Shown here: piece by piece, positions 26,054-35,610 of the stretch
How positions within the stretch are numbered: the first letter of the stretch is position 1
How the letters are laid out: every line of letters begins with the position of its first letter
Source: Ferdinandcohnia sp036965165
GTDB lineage: Bacteria > Bacillota > Bacilli > Bacillales > Bacillaceae_L
Reading direction: 5' to 3'
DNA length: 61,473 nt
Assembly: GCF_036965165.1 (NCBI RefSeq)
Contig: NZ_JBALOX010000067.1
Location: forward strand, 1-61,473
Position numbers and translations under genes: made by a program
The notes under the pieces: model-generated
Seen by the model: the letters and a program-made list of their open reading frames with translations, nothing else
Database searches by the model: none
Told to the model about the DNA's origin: nothing

Positions 26054-26974
26054 ATGAATAAACGACCAATTATTATTGATACAGATCCTGGAATTGATGA
26101 CGCAGTTGCATTGGCTATCGCACTTTTCAGTGAAGAACTGGATGTTAAATTACTTACGACAGTTGCAGGAAATGTGGGAGTAGATAAGGTAACTTACAAT
26201 ACACTTAGACTATTAAAATATTTCAATAAAGAAGTGCCAGTTGCAATCGGTGCAAATGAACCACTTATTAGACCAGCGGTAGATGCGAGTAATGTTCATG
26301 GTGCAAGTGGTATGGAAGGCTTTGACTTTGAAGAGCCAACCTATGATTTAGTATTAGAGGAAAACGCTGTTAACGCAATGTACCGAGTTATTATGGAAAA
26401 TGATACTCCTATTACTCTAGTACCCATTGGACCATTAACCAATATTGCTCTTCTATTTAAAGTTTACCCAGAAGTAAAGGAGAAAATTTCCGAAATCGTC
26501 CTAATGGGGGGCTCTGCTTCTAGAGGGAATATGGGAGTTATGTCGGAATTCAATATGCATGTAGATCCTGAGGCAGCAAAAATTGTATTTAACAGTGGTG
26601 TCCCAATCGTGATGGCTGGATTAGACGTTGGATTGAAAGCGCTTGTCTTCCCTGAAGATAGTGCACAAATAAAAGAGATGAACAATGTAGGTAAAATGAT
26701 TTATTCTTTATTCCAAAAATATCGTGGTGGCAGTATGAAAACTGGCTTGAAAATGTATGACAGTACGGCCATTGCCTATCTTCTGAAACCAGAAATGTTT
26801 GAAGCGATAGACACATATGTAGATATTGAATTGAATGGGGAAATGACAGCAGGTTGTACGGTAGTCGACTTGAAAGGTTATTATAAAAAACCAAGTAATG
26901 CAAAAGTATGTATGGATATCGACCAAGATATGTTTAGAAATTGGTTACTCGATAGTTTGAGAAGATGTAACTAA
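26054..26974 (+). CDS. Nucleoside hydrolase (IunH/Rih family)
   Basis: 306-residue enzyme that splits ribonucleosides into base and ribose. The Asp-rich calcium site IIIDTDPGIDDAVALAIAL is at the N terminus, and MGGSASRGNMGVMSEFNMHVDPEAA in the middle covers the substrate Asn/Glu/His region (only in part quoted by motif). The late catalytic segment reads KMYDSTAIAYLL where Rih enzymes usually have LHDPLA, so the His general acid is Tyr here. ATG 26054 lies 7 bases after AAGGAG. It works with rbsK and the following carrier. Confidence 0.88.
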   Translation: MNKRPIIIDTDPGIDDAVALAIALFSEELDVKLLTTVAGNVGVDKVTYNTLRLLKYFNKEVPVAIGANEPLIRPAVDASNVHGASGMEGFDFEEPTYDLVLEENAVNAMYRVIMENDTPITLVPIGPLTNIALLFKVYPEVKEKISEIVLMGGSASRGNMGVMSEFNMHVDPEAAKIVFNSGVPIVMAGLDVGLKALVFPEDSAQIKEMNNVGKMIYSLFQKYRGGSMKTGLKMYDSTAIAYLLKPEMFEAIDTYVDIELNGEMTAGCTVVDLKGYYKKPSNAKVCMDIDQDMFRNWLLDSLRRCN

Positions 26975-27091
26975 TAATCAGTTTCCCTTTTCAAACATGT
27001 AAAGGAAACCTATATAAATTTCACACATAAATGAAAAATCAATCGCACTATTATCTTCCAGTAAGGAAGGAATTATTAAGGGGGAACAATT

Positions 27092-28510
27092 ATGACGGAT
27101 ATCATGATGTATGGTTCCGCAATACTCGCAGTATTACTCGTAATCTACATGCTTATAAAACAAATGGATATAAAAATCACTTTATTCTTGATTGGAATTA
27201 TCCTGATGTTTATTGCCATCGGAATGGGCAAAGGTATTAATGTGGCAGATTTCACCTCAACAGGTTCTGTTTTTCTGGATCCGTTGTTAACCATTGCAGA
27301 CCAATTTAAGTCCACACTTACTTCAGCAGGGTTTATCATTCTTTTACTCGGTGGTTATACAGCTTATATGTCATACATTAAAGCAAATGACGTAACCGTT
27401 AACGTATTGACTAAACCAATTGCAAGTATTAAATCAGTTTATATTTTAGTTCCAATCGTTTTTCTACTAGGTAATCTATTATCTTTGGTAATTCCTAGTG
27501 CATCAAATCTGGCAATTATCTTACTTGCAACACTCTTTCCAGTCTTAAAAAAGGCGGGAATGTCAACTTTATCTGCGGCTGCTGTCATAGCAACCTCAGC
27601 AACTGTAATTCCTACACCTTTAGGTGGTGATAACGTTGCAATTGCAGTTGAGCTTGCCAAATATCCTGAATTTGCCAACTTAACCGTAACTGATTACGTT
27701 ATCCGTTATCATGCCATAATATCTATTCCTACTTTGATAGTAATGGCGATTGCTCATTACTTTTGGCAAAAACATATGGATAAAAAACAAGGCGCAAATA
27801 GAAGTGAGGAAGAGGTTGTTGTAAAAGAATTAACGGAAATCGAAGGCGGAAAATTATTTAAGACTGTTTATGCTATTCTCCCTATATTTCCGATATTGCT
27901 ACTTATTTTTGTGTTTATTCTTCAATCCGTTTCGGATGTTACAATAGACATTAGTGTTGAAGTAGCCACTTTATTCTCATTTGTACTTGCCATTATTTGT
28001 GAAGTAATTCGTCATAAAGGCGTTAAGGTAGTACTTGATGGCACAGAAAGCTTCTTTAAAGGTATGGGTGGTGCAATGCCAATTGTTGCCTTGCTCGTTG
28101 CGGCTTCTGTCTTTGTAACAGGACTTAAATCAATCGGACTAATTGAAGCATTGCAATCAGCTATGGTAAGTATACATGGTTCTGGCCTTGGATTTGTACT
28201 TCCATTAATACTAGTTGGTTTGACAGCTATAATCGTTATACTAAGCGGAAGTGGTACAGCCTTGTTCTACGCTATGGTTCCACTTATCGTACCTTTAGCA
28301 GTTGCTGCAGGTATTAGTCCAATTGCAGTTTCTGTCCCAATGGGACTTGCAGGAAATCTCTTAAGAGCTGTTTCACCAGTTGCAGCCGTTGTTATGATTG
28401 TGGCAGGAACTGTCAAATACAGCCCGATTGAGATTGTAAAGCGGACTTCCGTTCCAATGATTATTGGTGTGATTTTCATGTTTGTACTTTCTATGATTGT
28501 GCTTCTTTAA
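27092..28510 (+). CDS. DcuC-family anion/solute carrier
   Basis: 472-residue membrane carrier with about 12 TM helices, of the C4-dicarboxylate DcuC (YfcC-related) fold. Two helical hairpins carry the conserved small-residue motifs VIPSASNLAIILLA with IPTPLGGDN, and LSGSGTALFYAMVPL. RBS AAGGGGGAAC precedes ATG 27092. Its operon (ribokinase, nucleoside hydrolase) suggests that it imports ribonucleosides rather than dicarboxylates. Carriers of this class beside nucleoside hydrolases occur in other Firmicutes, but the substrate is inferred. Confidence 0.82.
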   Translation: MTDIMMYGSAILAVLLVIYMLIKQMDIKITLFLIGIILMFIAIGMGKGINVADFTSTGSVFLDPLLTIADQFKSTLTSAGFIILLLGGYTAYMSYIKANDVTVNVLTKPIASIKSVYILVPIVFLLGNLLSLVIPSASNLAIILLATLFPVLKKAGMSTLSAAAVIATSATVIPTPLGGDNVAIAVELAKYPEFANLTVTDYVIRYHAIISIPTLIVMAIAHYFWQKHMDKKQGANRSEEEVVVKELTEIEGGKLFKTVYAILPIFPILLLIFVFILQSVSDVTIDISVEVATLFSFVLAIICEVIRHKGVKVVLDGTESFFKGMGGAMPIVALLVAASVFVTGLKSIGLIEALQSAMVSIHGSGLGFVLPLILVGLTAIIVILSGSGTALFYAMVPLIVPLAVAAGISPIAVSVPMGLAGNLLRAVSPVAAVVMIVAGTVKYSPIEIVKRTSVPMIIGVIFMFVLSMIVLL

Positions 28511-28686
28511 TAAGAATATCAAAGGCTTGCTCATAGTCAGAATTACTCATGGGTAAGCCTTAGTATCGACTTGGTGAAAGTACACTACTGGCTGGCAGTT
28601 TTCCAGACAATACTACTGTGGTTGGAGAAAGAACAACCTATATTGAACAATAGATATTGATGTGACAAAAAAGTATTAACCTAATC

Positions 28687-28720
28687 CCTTCGGACACAAA
28701 GAGTAGCCGAAGGTTTTTTT
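28687..28720 (+). terminator. Intrinsic terminator of the nucleoside operon
   Basis: CCTTCGG (28687-28693) pairs with CCGAAGG (28707-28713), then seven T. An additional hairpin AAGGCTTGCTCAT/ATGGGTAAGCCTT lies at about 28523-28560, without a T run. Confidence 0.85.
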
Positions 28721-28854
28721 GTTTTATTTTTCTTTTCACAAAATATACATTTTCCACTGTAACAATCGAATTTATGGTACCTACGAAAAAAACATAAAAT
28801 AGAATAAATTAAAAGGAAGAAATAATATTTTTACAGTTTATTTGTTCTAGTTCA

Positions 28855-29035
28855 AAAGTTGATGGTGATGGTCCCGTTGCTATAGTAGGCTACTAAATTA
28901 ATAGTATAACAGTTTAACTTTTCAACTCGTTTTTTCACGAAAATAATTCAAACAAACGATTGTTTGAAACAAAGTATTCGCGGTATCATCGGGCTATCCT
29001 GTTAAACAAACATTTGTTTAAAATCGCATTTTTGA
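28855..29035 (-). repeat. Intergenic palindrome element, copy 5 (complete, inverted)
   Basis: Read on the minus strand: CGATTTTAAACAAATGTTTG, a spacer of about 40 bases, TTCAAACAATCGTTTGTTTG, a second spacer, then AAACTGTTATACTATTAATT and TAGTAGCCTACTATAG. This is the full element seen at 30720-30905, in opposite orientation. The 28722-28854 stretch holds nothing I can name. Confidence 0.7.
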
Positions 29036-29261
29036 AAATGACCAAATTAGTACAGATTACTGCATAGTCGTGTATTGGTATTGTAATATGATTTAAAATT
29101 ATTCTAATTTTATCCCCCTACATCCATTCCTTTTTAGAATCCATAGTAAATAATAATAGGAGCCCTCCCGTATTACAGCAATGTTTTCAAATATTCGAAG
29201 AACTGGAAATAGGTTTTTTAATCGCAATATAATATGAGGAAGAGTATAAATTGACTCGAAA

Positions 29262-29489
29262 TAGTACTTTTCATGGAATGCAAATTTATTATCTCTCCCA
29301 GGGATTAACTTGAATGTAGCCGAGAAGTTTATCGAGGAAAGAACCAAGAGAAACGGGTTTACTCATTTTCATGAAGTAAGAAAAGTAATGAACCTACAGC
29401 CTCACCAATTCGAAAAAATTCGTAAAACCACTACTTTACAATCATTGCGTTCAAATGTTGTGGGGAGGGGATGGGTGATTGATTATTAA
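29262..29489 (+). pseudogene. Remnant of a helix-hairpin-helix domain protein
   Basis: After a TAG, 75 codons read continuously: LLSLPGINLNVAEKFIEER, NGFTHFHEVRKVMNLQPHQ, FEKIRKTTTLQSL, ending at 29489. LPGIN...AEKFIEER...NLQPHQ is a ComEA-type helix-hairpin-helix pattern found at the C terminus of many small Bacillus proteins. No start codon or ribosome binding site fits and the upstream frame is closed, so only the 3' end survives. Confidence 0.5.
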
Positions 29490-29498
29490 TGGGGAAAC

Positions 29499-29532
29499 AC
29501 AGGGGATGGTTCCATTGTTCCCCTATTTTTTT
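29499..29532. repeat. REP-like GGGAtGGTTCC hairpin
   Basis: AGGGGA...TCCCCT stem with a GATGGTTCCATTGT centre, then seven T. It belongs to the GGGACGGTTC family and may also act as a terminator. Confidence 0.5.
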
Positions 29533-29587
29533 ACGTTTTTTCAGTGAACAAATTTGAAAAAGCGATTTTACAGCTCTATACTATACC

Positions 29588-30454
29588 TTAAGAAACTAGC
29601 ATTTTGCTAGGGGAAGACTGCAAATCTGGAGTGAATCCCTCACCGAAAACCTTGGTTGCATCATATAAGATGATAAAAGCATGAGGATCGATTTCCTGAA
29701 CCATTAATCTTAGATCATTTACCATAGATACATCGAGGACAGTCATCATAATCACTCTCTCGCTATTGGTGTATCCCCCTGCACCTATTATTTTGGTTAA
29801 ACCTCGATCTAAACAATGCAAGACAGACTCTGTTATTCTTTGTTCATATTCTTTCGATGATATGATATATGCAACCTTAGATTCTTTATTTTTCCCTTGA
29901 ATAAAATCTATCGTCTTTCGTGTCACAAATGCCCCAACCAAAGCGTATAAGGCTTTTTCAGGTGAAAAAATGAGTCCTCCTCCAAGCATAACTGTGGCAT
30001 CCATAAACATAATCGTAGTACTGTGTTTAACAGACTTTCTCTTGTGGAGAATCTGAGCAATTAAAGTAAAACCACCAGTATTTCCCCCAACTTTAAGAAC
30101 AATCCCTAAGCCAACTCCAACACCTAATCCTCCAAAGATAGAAGCTAATAGGGGATCGCCTGTCAGTGGCTGTATCCCATTTGTAAGATAGATAAAAAAC
30201 GGGATTAATAGAGAACCAATACCCGAATTTAAAATCGAATGTACCCCTAAAAAATAACAACAAACTACTAATAGAATAATAGTAGATAATATTAAAAAAA
30301 TTTCTGTAGGAACACTAAATATATTACTTAGAACAAGAGATGCTCCCGTTAATCCACCAGAAGCAATCTGGTTAGGTCCCTGTAATAAAGTAAAAGATAA
30401 AGCAATAATAAAAGTACCAACTAACATAGATGCATAAAACTTAACGTGATTCAC
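29588..30454 (-). CDS. YitT-family membrane protein (copy 1)
   Basis: 288-residue protein with about five TM helices in the N-terminal DUF161 part (LIALS-type segments, then VGVGLGIVLKVGGNTGGFTL) and a soluble C-terminal DUF2179 domain (SKEYEQRITESVLHCLDRGL, GAGGYTNSERVIMMTVLD). YitT proteins are widespread in Bacilli and lack an agreed function; transport or uptake roles have been suggested. GTG 30454 lies 8 bases after AAAGGAG. It is transcribed alone. A second YitT gene lies 700 bp upstream. Confidence 0.88.
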   Translation of the reverse strand: MNHVKFYASMLVGTFIIALSFTLLQGPNQIASGGLTGASLVLSNIFSVPTEIFLILSTIILLVVCCYFLGVHSILNSGIGSLLIPFFIYLTNGIQPLTGDPLLASIFGGLGVGVGLGIVLKVGGNTGGFTLIAQILHKRKSVKHSTTIMFMDATVMLGGGLIFSPEKALYALVGAFVTRKTIDFIQGKNKESKVAYIISSKEYEQRITESVLHCLDRGLTKIIGAGGYTNSERVIMMTVLDVSMVNDLRLMVQEIDPHAFIILYDATKVFGEGFTPDLQSSPSKMLVS

Positions 30455-30590
30455 TCAATCTACTCCTTTCATTTAAGCGATTATAAACTGTTAAGAACTT
30501 TCTAGCAATGACACGAGTTAACGCTTATATACCTTTATGCTTCTATGCTTTTTTTCTTTAAATTGATAAAGTGTGTTCTGATAGGAGAAA

Positions 30591-30935
30591 AGGGACGGTT
30601 CTATCAATCCCTTATTTTTTCTCTTCATTCTCTGTAATAATGCATTCTGATTTAGTAGCTAGAACTTTATTACAAAAAACAAACTATTATAATGGAATAT
30701 CTACTACGGGATTAAAGATAAGCTGTACTAATCGGGCTATTTTTTAGAACGTCGATTTCAAACAAAAAATTGTTTAGTGGTTTAGACCAGTGATGTCGTA
30801 AAACTTCTAATTCAATCAATCGTTTGTTTTAATTTATTATGTAAGGAGAAAGGGGATGTGAGCTAAACTGTTATACAATTAATTTAGTAGACTACTATAG
30901 GGAAGGAGGGACAGATCCCTTGTCCCAATTTTAAT
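30591..30935. repeat. REP-like hairpins flanking palindrome element, copy 6
   Basis: The 690-bp gap between the two YitT genes holds an AGGG-ACGGTTC-CCCT hairpin (30591-30611), a complete palindrome element (30720-30905: TACTAATCGGGC, T run, GTCGATTTCAAACAA, TCAATCAATCGTTTG, then ACTGTTATAC and TAGTAGACTACTATAGG), and GGGACA...TGTCCC (30908-30926). The rest, to 31142, is AT-rich without visible genes. Confidence 0.6.
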
Positions 30936-31142
30936 ATTTGTCATAATAATTCTTGAAAGCTCTGAAGGGCTTTTTGTATGTAAAGGAAGGAAAATAAAAC
31001 GGACCACCTAATTGTATATCCTTTTTGAGAAAATGTTGAAAAGATTGAGGGAAGCAGTAAATTTTTTTGCTTCCCTTTAATAATAGATAAAATTAACTTT
31101 GTAAGTTTGATTGACCCTTAATTATGCAATAAATAAAATGTA

Positions 31143-31985
31143 CTACTTAGCCATTGAAGCCTTATATCCCTTGCGCAGCATTTCTTGTACTTGATGTACT
31201 GTAACATATGCATTATCATCAATATCGTTAATTAGTTTTTTTAGTTTGACTAACTCTTGCCTGCTAAGAACAAGGTAAAGAACCTTTTTGTCGTCCCTGG
31301 TGTATCCTCCATGACCATTTAAAATGGTAATACCCCGGGACATACTATACAAGATCGTATCTGCTATTTTATCAGCGTGGTTTGACATAATGAGGACGGC
31401 TACTTGCTCATCCATACCGTCGACAAAAAAGTCGATGACCTTTGCGCCTAGGTACACGGAAATCAATGTATACATTCCTTTATCGATTCCAATCACAAAT
31501 ATAGACCCTATCACAACAATGATGTCAATGATGAGCATGGCTTGCCCAATTGTCAATCCGAAGTATTGATTTGCGATTCTCGCTAGTACCGTAGTGCCTC
31601 CGTTTGTTCCACCTGTACGAAAGATCATACCTAGTCCGATTCCAACAAGTAAACCAGCGAAAACAGCTGAAAGAAGGGTATCCTCTGTTAGGATACGTCC
31701 GTAGCTTTCTGTTAGATACAAAAGTAAGGAGGATGAGAAGATTGAGAATAGTGTATAATACCGTGTTTTTCGATCGAAAAATTTAAATCCTATCACTAAT
31801 AGAGTTAAGTTTAATACTAAATTAATGAAACCCGGTGACCAACCGAATAGATAATGTGTAATAACAGTTAAGCCAATAATCCCACCTTCAGAAAGTAAAT
31901 TAGGGATTATAAAAAAGTTAACACCTATTGCGAAAATAAGGCCACCCGCAAATATGACAAGCAAATCCGTTGCAATTTTCTTCAT
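31143..31985 (-). CDS. YitT-family membrane protein (copy 2), in the PTS operon
   Basis: 280-residue DUF161/DUF2179 protein with about five TM helices, then the soluble domain (MSRGITILNGHGGYTRDDKK). It is related to the protein at 29588-30454. ATG 31985 with AAGGGA 6 bases upstream is preferred over the TTG at 32006. It begins right after the PRD regulator gene on the same strand, so it is probably the last gene of the PTS operon. Confidence 0.88.
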   Translation of the reverse strand: MKKIATDLLVIFAGGLIFAIGVNFFIIPNLLSEGGIIGLTVITHYLFGWSPGFINLVLNLTLLVIGFKFFDRKTRYYTLFSIFSSSLLLYLTESYGRILTEDTLLSAVFAGLLVGIGLGMIFRTGGTNGGTTVLARIANQYFGLTIGQAMLIIDIIVVIGSIFVIGIDKGMYTLISVYLGAKVIDFFVDGMDEQVAVLIMSNHADKIADTILYSMSRGITILNGHGGYTRDDKKVLYLVLSRQELVKLKKLINDIDDNAYVTVHQVQEMLRKGYKASMAK

Positions 31986-32007
31986 GACTCTTCCCTTATC
32001 TTTCAAG

Positions 32008-33927
32008 TTAATAATTTTGGATGTCTGTTATAAATACATCATAGTTCATATTGTTTATCAGTCTATTCACCTTTTTTCTATCCCTTGTCCAATTGGAGAA
32101 CATATCGCATAAAATATTCAAATGCTGGTCTCCATCCCTTTTGGTTTTAATCAGGAATAACACCTTAATAATATCCTTATCCCAGATTGTTGGTGTCTTA
32201 AGTACTGCAATATAGCATACTGGTTTTCTGCAAATTTTATGAAGGTCTTGAAGATGCACGATGTTATTGCCGATTTCATGTGAAATAAAGGGTGTGTCTA
32301 CAGCAGTATGTGGTTCAATAATGTTTAATCGTTTAAGATCGGCCACAATGTTCTGTAGGATACTTTCTTTAGTTTCTCCTGCTAATTGGAAATTTGAAAA
32401 TTCAGGTTTAAAATATTTATTGATATCCAAATGATGGATTTCAAGTTTGTTAATGAGTTTACGAATTTGATCAATGTAATTTCCCTTCTCAATGGCTACC
32501 TGTGGAATTGGACGTGAAATTTTGATCTCATAGGAGGACACTAAAATATCAATATGGCTAATATGTTCAATCGCTTCATCAAGTGAATTATAGTTAATGA
32601 GACAATATGAATCGTCAGGAAAGTTTTCTTTTAGTTCATTGATATACATAATTGTTTCTGCTCGTCCACGTCCGCTTACTAAACATATTGTAACTTTTTG
32701 CTTCTTTTTTATATTTCGTAATGCAACATTGAAGTAAAGAACAAGGTATCCAAACTCATCCAAATTAATTTTTATATCATAGTAGTCTTCAATAATCTTC
32801 GCAGCTGAAATCGTAACCTTTGTGGCAAAAAGATATTTTTGAAGATTTTCATGCACAACAGGATTTCTGAGCACCATTTTATTTTTAATTCTTCGCACCA
32901 TTTGAAGGATGTGCAGGGCTAAATATTCATTTAATACTTCGTCCAATGAAATATCTATATCAAAGTTATTTTTAATTTCGGTATAGACATCCTGTAATAC
33001 ATGATTTACTTCATCTAATCTGGTATATTTAGTGCCGGTTTTGTGTAATAACTGTTTACTTTCTAAGTGCATGCCAATATATGAGATATCACCATCAGTT
33101 AACTTAGTATCGAAAAGGACATTGATGGTAGTACAGAGCTTTTCGCTTGCTTCATATATATTGGGATATTCTTTCTTGATTTCATTCTTGTATTGTTTAG
33201 GTATTTCGATGGTATAACTGGACCTGCTTCTAAAAATCGTAATTAATACATGAATGGTTATATTCTTTATAGAAAAATCGGAAAGAATGATCTCGTATTG
33301 TTCACAAACGGTTCTTAATTGTTCTTCAATTAAAGGAATAATAGCCTGGTTATAACCCTCAATCCTGATATCAAGTTCCTTACTATTTTCAAAGGTCGTT
33401 TTATTATGAAAAAAATACTCAGCAATACAAATTCTTTTATTCAATTCGCTCCCTTGGATAGCGATTCCATAGTTTGCTTTAGATATTACATCTAATTGAT
33501 AATTTGCAAGGATACGTTTAACTTCAGGCATATCTGTGTTTAGTGTAGAACGACTAACAAACATTTTGCTGGCAAGATCGTCTAATTTTATATAGTCTTT
33601 ATTTATTAATAATGTTCGTATAATAAAAAAGATGCGCTCATAGTTATTTCGTTTAAACAAATTTAATCTTTTTATGTCTAGCTGAGCGAATAACTCTGTT
33701 AGATAGTCCTCTGAAGAACGATCATGATAATGTAACTGATACCCTTTATTAGGACTAGATTCTATGGAAATTCCATGGTTACGAAGTTTTTTTCTCAGAA
33801 TAGTAATATCATTTTTAACCGTCCTAATTGAAGCCTCTACTACCATGGATAGATTTGCAGCTGTTCGTGTTTCTTGTTGAAATAGTTCATGTAACAAGAG
33901 AAGCTGCCGTCTAGTGAAATCTAACAT
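32008..33927 (-). CDS. PRD-containing transcriptional regulator (BglG/MtlR type)
   Basis: 639-residue PTS-controlled regulator. N-terminal helix-turn-helix domains (ASIRTVKNDITILRKKL and DDLASKMFVSRSTLNTDMPE) are followed by two PRDs, an EIIB-like segment (KKQKVTICLVSGRGRAETIM) and a C-terminal EIIA-like domain (TPFISHEIGNNIVH). PRD1 keeps its His motifs (IGMHLESKQL; LNEYLALHILQMVRRI region). The segment where PRD2 normally has LALHF reads LVLYFNVALRN, so one phosphorylatable His appears lost. Phosphorylation by HPr and the cognate EII should set its activity on the PTS operon upstream. GGAGGA precedes the ATG. Confidence 0.88.
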   Translation of the reverse strand: MLDFTRRQLLLLHELFQQETRTAANLSMVVEASIRTVKNDITILRKKLRNHGISIESSPNKGYQLHYHDRSSEDYLTELFAQLDIKRLNLFKRNNYERIFFIIRTLLINKDYIKLDDLASKMFVSRSTLNTDMPEVKRILANYQLDVISKANYGIAIQGSELNKRICIAEYFFHNKTTFENSKELDIRIEGYNQAIIPLIEEQLRTVCEQYEIILSDFSIKNITIHVLITIFRSRSSYTIEIPKQYKNEIKKEYPNIYEASEKLCTTINVLFDTKLTDGDISYIGMHLESKQLLHKTGTKYTRLDEVNHVLQDVYTEIKNNFDIDISLDEVLNEYLALHILQMVRRIKNKMVLRNPVVHENLQKYLFATKVTISAAKIIEDYYDIKINLDEFGYLVLYFNVALRNIKKKQKVTICLVSGRGRAETIMYINELKENFPDDSYCLINYNSLDEAIEHISHIDILVSSYEIKISRPIPQVAIEKGNYIDQIRKLINKLEIHHLDINKYFKPEFSNFQLAGETKESILQNIVADLKRLNIIEPHTAVDTPFISHEIGNNIVHLQDLHKICRKPVCYIAVLKTPTIWDKDIIKVLFLIKTKRDGDQHLNILCDMFSNWTRDRKKVNRLINNMNYDVFITDIQNY

Positions 33928-33941
33928 GATCGTATCCTCCT

Positions 33942-33978
33942 AAAAAAATTACTGTAATCAGTAGATTACAGTAATTTT
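33942..33978 (-). terminator. Terminator between EIID and the regulator
   Basis: A perfect 14-bp stem (33945-33958 with 33965-33978) with a 6-base loop, and a run of seven T on the minus strand. It separates the EIID gene from the regulator and should lower regulator expression relative to the PTS. Confidence 0.85.
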
Positions 33979-33992
33979 ATCATAGTTGCTTT

Positions 33993-34811
33993 TTAGATAA
34001 TGCCTAAGAGCGATCCGCCAATACCGATTGCAATGGTAATTAAAAGAATAGTTGTTGGCTTCATGCCTTTTTTCAATAAATAGTACATAAAGATTGTATA
34101 AAGCAATGGCAATAATAGTGGGAAAATCTGATTTAGATAATCCTGCATTGGTATTTGTTCTTCCCCAACTTTAAAAATGAGTGCGGACTCGAGTTTTACC
34201 ATCGAGGCAGTCATCGCACCAATAACCATCAATCCGACTATGGTCGCTCCTTTGGAAATCTTTTGCATGATCCCAGAGCTATTCGCCTTGTCCATGATCG
34301 ATGTTCCGAATTTATAGCCAAAGACACCGCCATAATATCGGACTAGCATATGTGGGACATTAAATAGTAATAAGAATAAAAGTGGTCCTAAAATACTGCC
34401 TTGTTGTGCTAAGGATAATCCAATCCCAACGGCAATAATTCTTATTGTTCCCCAGAATAGAGAGTCACCGATACCTGCAAATGGTCCCATCAATCCAACT
34501 TTTACGTTGTTAATAATATTTTTATCAAAGGAAGGATTTTGACTGGCTTCTTTTTCAAGAGCTGTTGCAACTCCAGTAATCGTGGTTACGATATGTGGAG
34601 TCGTATTGAAAATGCTCATGTGACGTTCTAAAGCTTCTGCTTGGTCCTTTTTATTTTTGTAAAAGCGTTTGATGGCTGGCCACATCCCGAGTGAGAAGCC
34701 AAGTGCCTGTTGTCTTTCATAATTGTAGGACGCTTCTAAGAGAAATGAGTTCCAAAATATTTCCCGCATTAATTTCTTTTCATCTTTGGTCAATTTCTTT
34801 TTCTCAGACAT
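33993..34811 (-). CDS. PTS mannose-family EIID component
   Basis: 272-residue membrane subunit. Typical EIID N terminus (REIFWNSFLLEASYNYERQQ, LGFSLGMWPAIKRFYK) and VKVGLMGPFAGIGDSLFWGT, with TM helices in the C-terminal half. With EIIC it forms the sugar channel. ATG 34811 has GGAGGAG about 8 bases upstream and overlaps the EIIC stop by 8 bases; the frame upstream to 34862 is not used. Confidence 0.92.
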   Translation of the reverse strand: MSEKKKLTKDEKKLMREIFWNSFLLEASYNYERQQALGFSLGMWPAIKRFYKNKKDQAEALERHMSIFNTTPHIVTTITGVATALEKEASQNPSFDKNIINNVKVGLMGPFAGIGDSLFWGTIRIIAVGIGLSLAQQGSILGPLLFLLLFNVPHMLVRYYGGVFGYKFGTSIMDKANSSGIMQKISKGATIVGLMVIGAMTASMVKLESALIFKVGEEQIPMQDYLNQIFPLLLPLLYTIFMYYLLKKGMKPTTILLITIAIGIGGSLLGII

Positions 34812-35586
34812 CGAATAACTCCTCCTCGTCCGCTTGTGCGTTAGTACCAGCTGCTTGTACATCTTTATCCTTTATTTCATAAACAATGACGAAGGCAAGT
34901 ATGACACCAAAAAGGGTAATACCTAAGATTGGTAGATTCATATAAGCAAATAATGCAAAACCAAACAGGAAGTACAGGATATTTGTTTTCTTCATCATAG
35001 GTAGTAGTAATAAGGCAAAACCGACTGCTGGTAATAATCCACCTGCAACTTGTAATCCATTCATGATTACTTCAGGAATATTGTTTACAAAGCCTTCTAC
35101 TGCTTTAGATCCAAATAGAATAGCTACAAAACCAACTACGAAATACATTGCACATTGAAGTAAGAGTCCAGCTATATTCAAAGTGTAGAGCCCTTTGACA
35201 TTAGCTTCCCTTGCTAATTTCATGGCGAAGTTCATGAACCAGCTTCGAACAATAAATACGACAACCTTTAAAGATTGAGCTAATAATGCGATAGGTAAAG
35301 CTAATGCAAGCGCAACTTCTGCACCATTCCCACTCATAATAGCAAATGATGTACCGAGACCTGCTCCTACCAGAACATCAGGTGGGACTGCGCCTCCAAC
35401 TTGAATGAATCCCATGAACACTAACTCTAGTGTTGCACCTACTAATATACCAGTTTGCAGGTCACCTAAGGCTGCTCCAACAATTGATGAAACAACTATT
35501 GGTCGAATGACCATTGGTGTACCAAGCATTTTTTCTATAAACCATAGAACTGCTAAGATCAAACCAATCATTAATGCTGTTAGCAT
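34804..35586 (-). CDS. PTS mannose/sorbose-family EIIC component
   Basis: 260-residue polytopic protein with the EIIC-man hallmark PIVVSSIVGAALGDLQTGIL, then LELVFMGFIQVGGAVPPDVL. It transports the sugar together with EIID. It sits in the order SIS, EIIA, EIIB, EIIC, EIID, as in fructoselysine/glucoselysine (gfr) and related operons. A Glu/Asp-rich tail (DEEELFDV) ends in the EIID ribosome binding site. Confidence 0.92.
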   Translation of the reverse strand: MLTALMIGLILAVLWFIEKMLGTPMVIRPIVVSSIVGAALGDLQTGILVGATLELVFMGFIQVGGAVPPDVLVGAGLGTSFAIMSGNGAEVALALALPIALLAQSLKVVVFIVRSWFMNFAMKLAREANVKGLYTLNIAGLLLQCAMYFVVGFVAILFGSKAVEGFVNNIPEVIMNGLQVAGGLLPAVGFALLLLPMMKKTNILYFLFGFALFAYMNLPILGITLFGVILAFVIVYEIKDKDVQAAGTNAQADEEELFDV

Positions 35587-35610
35587 AAATGTATCCCCCT
35601 TACTTAAAAT

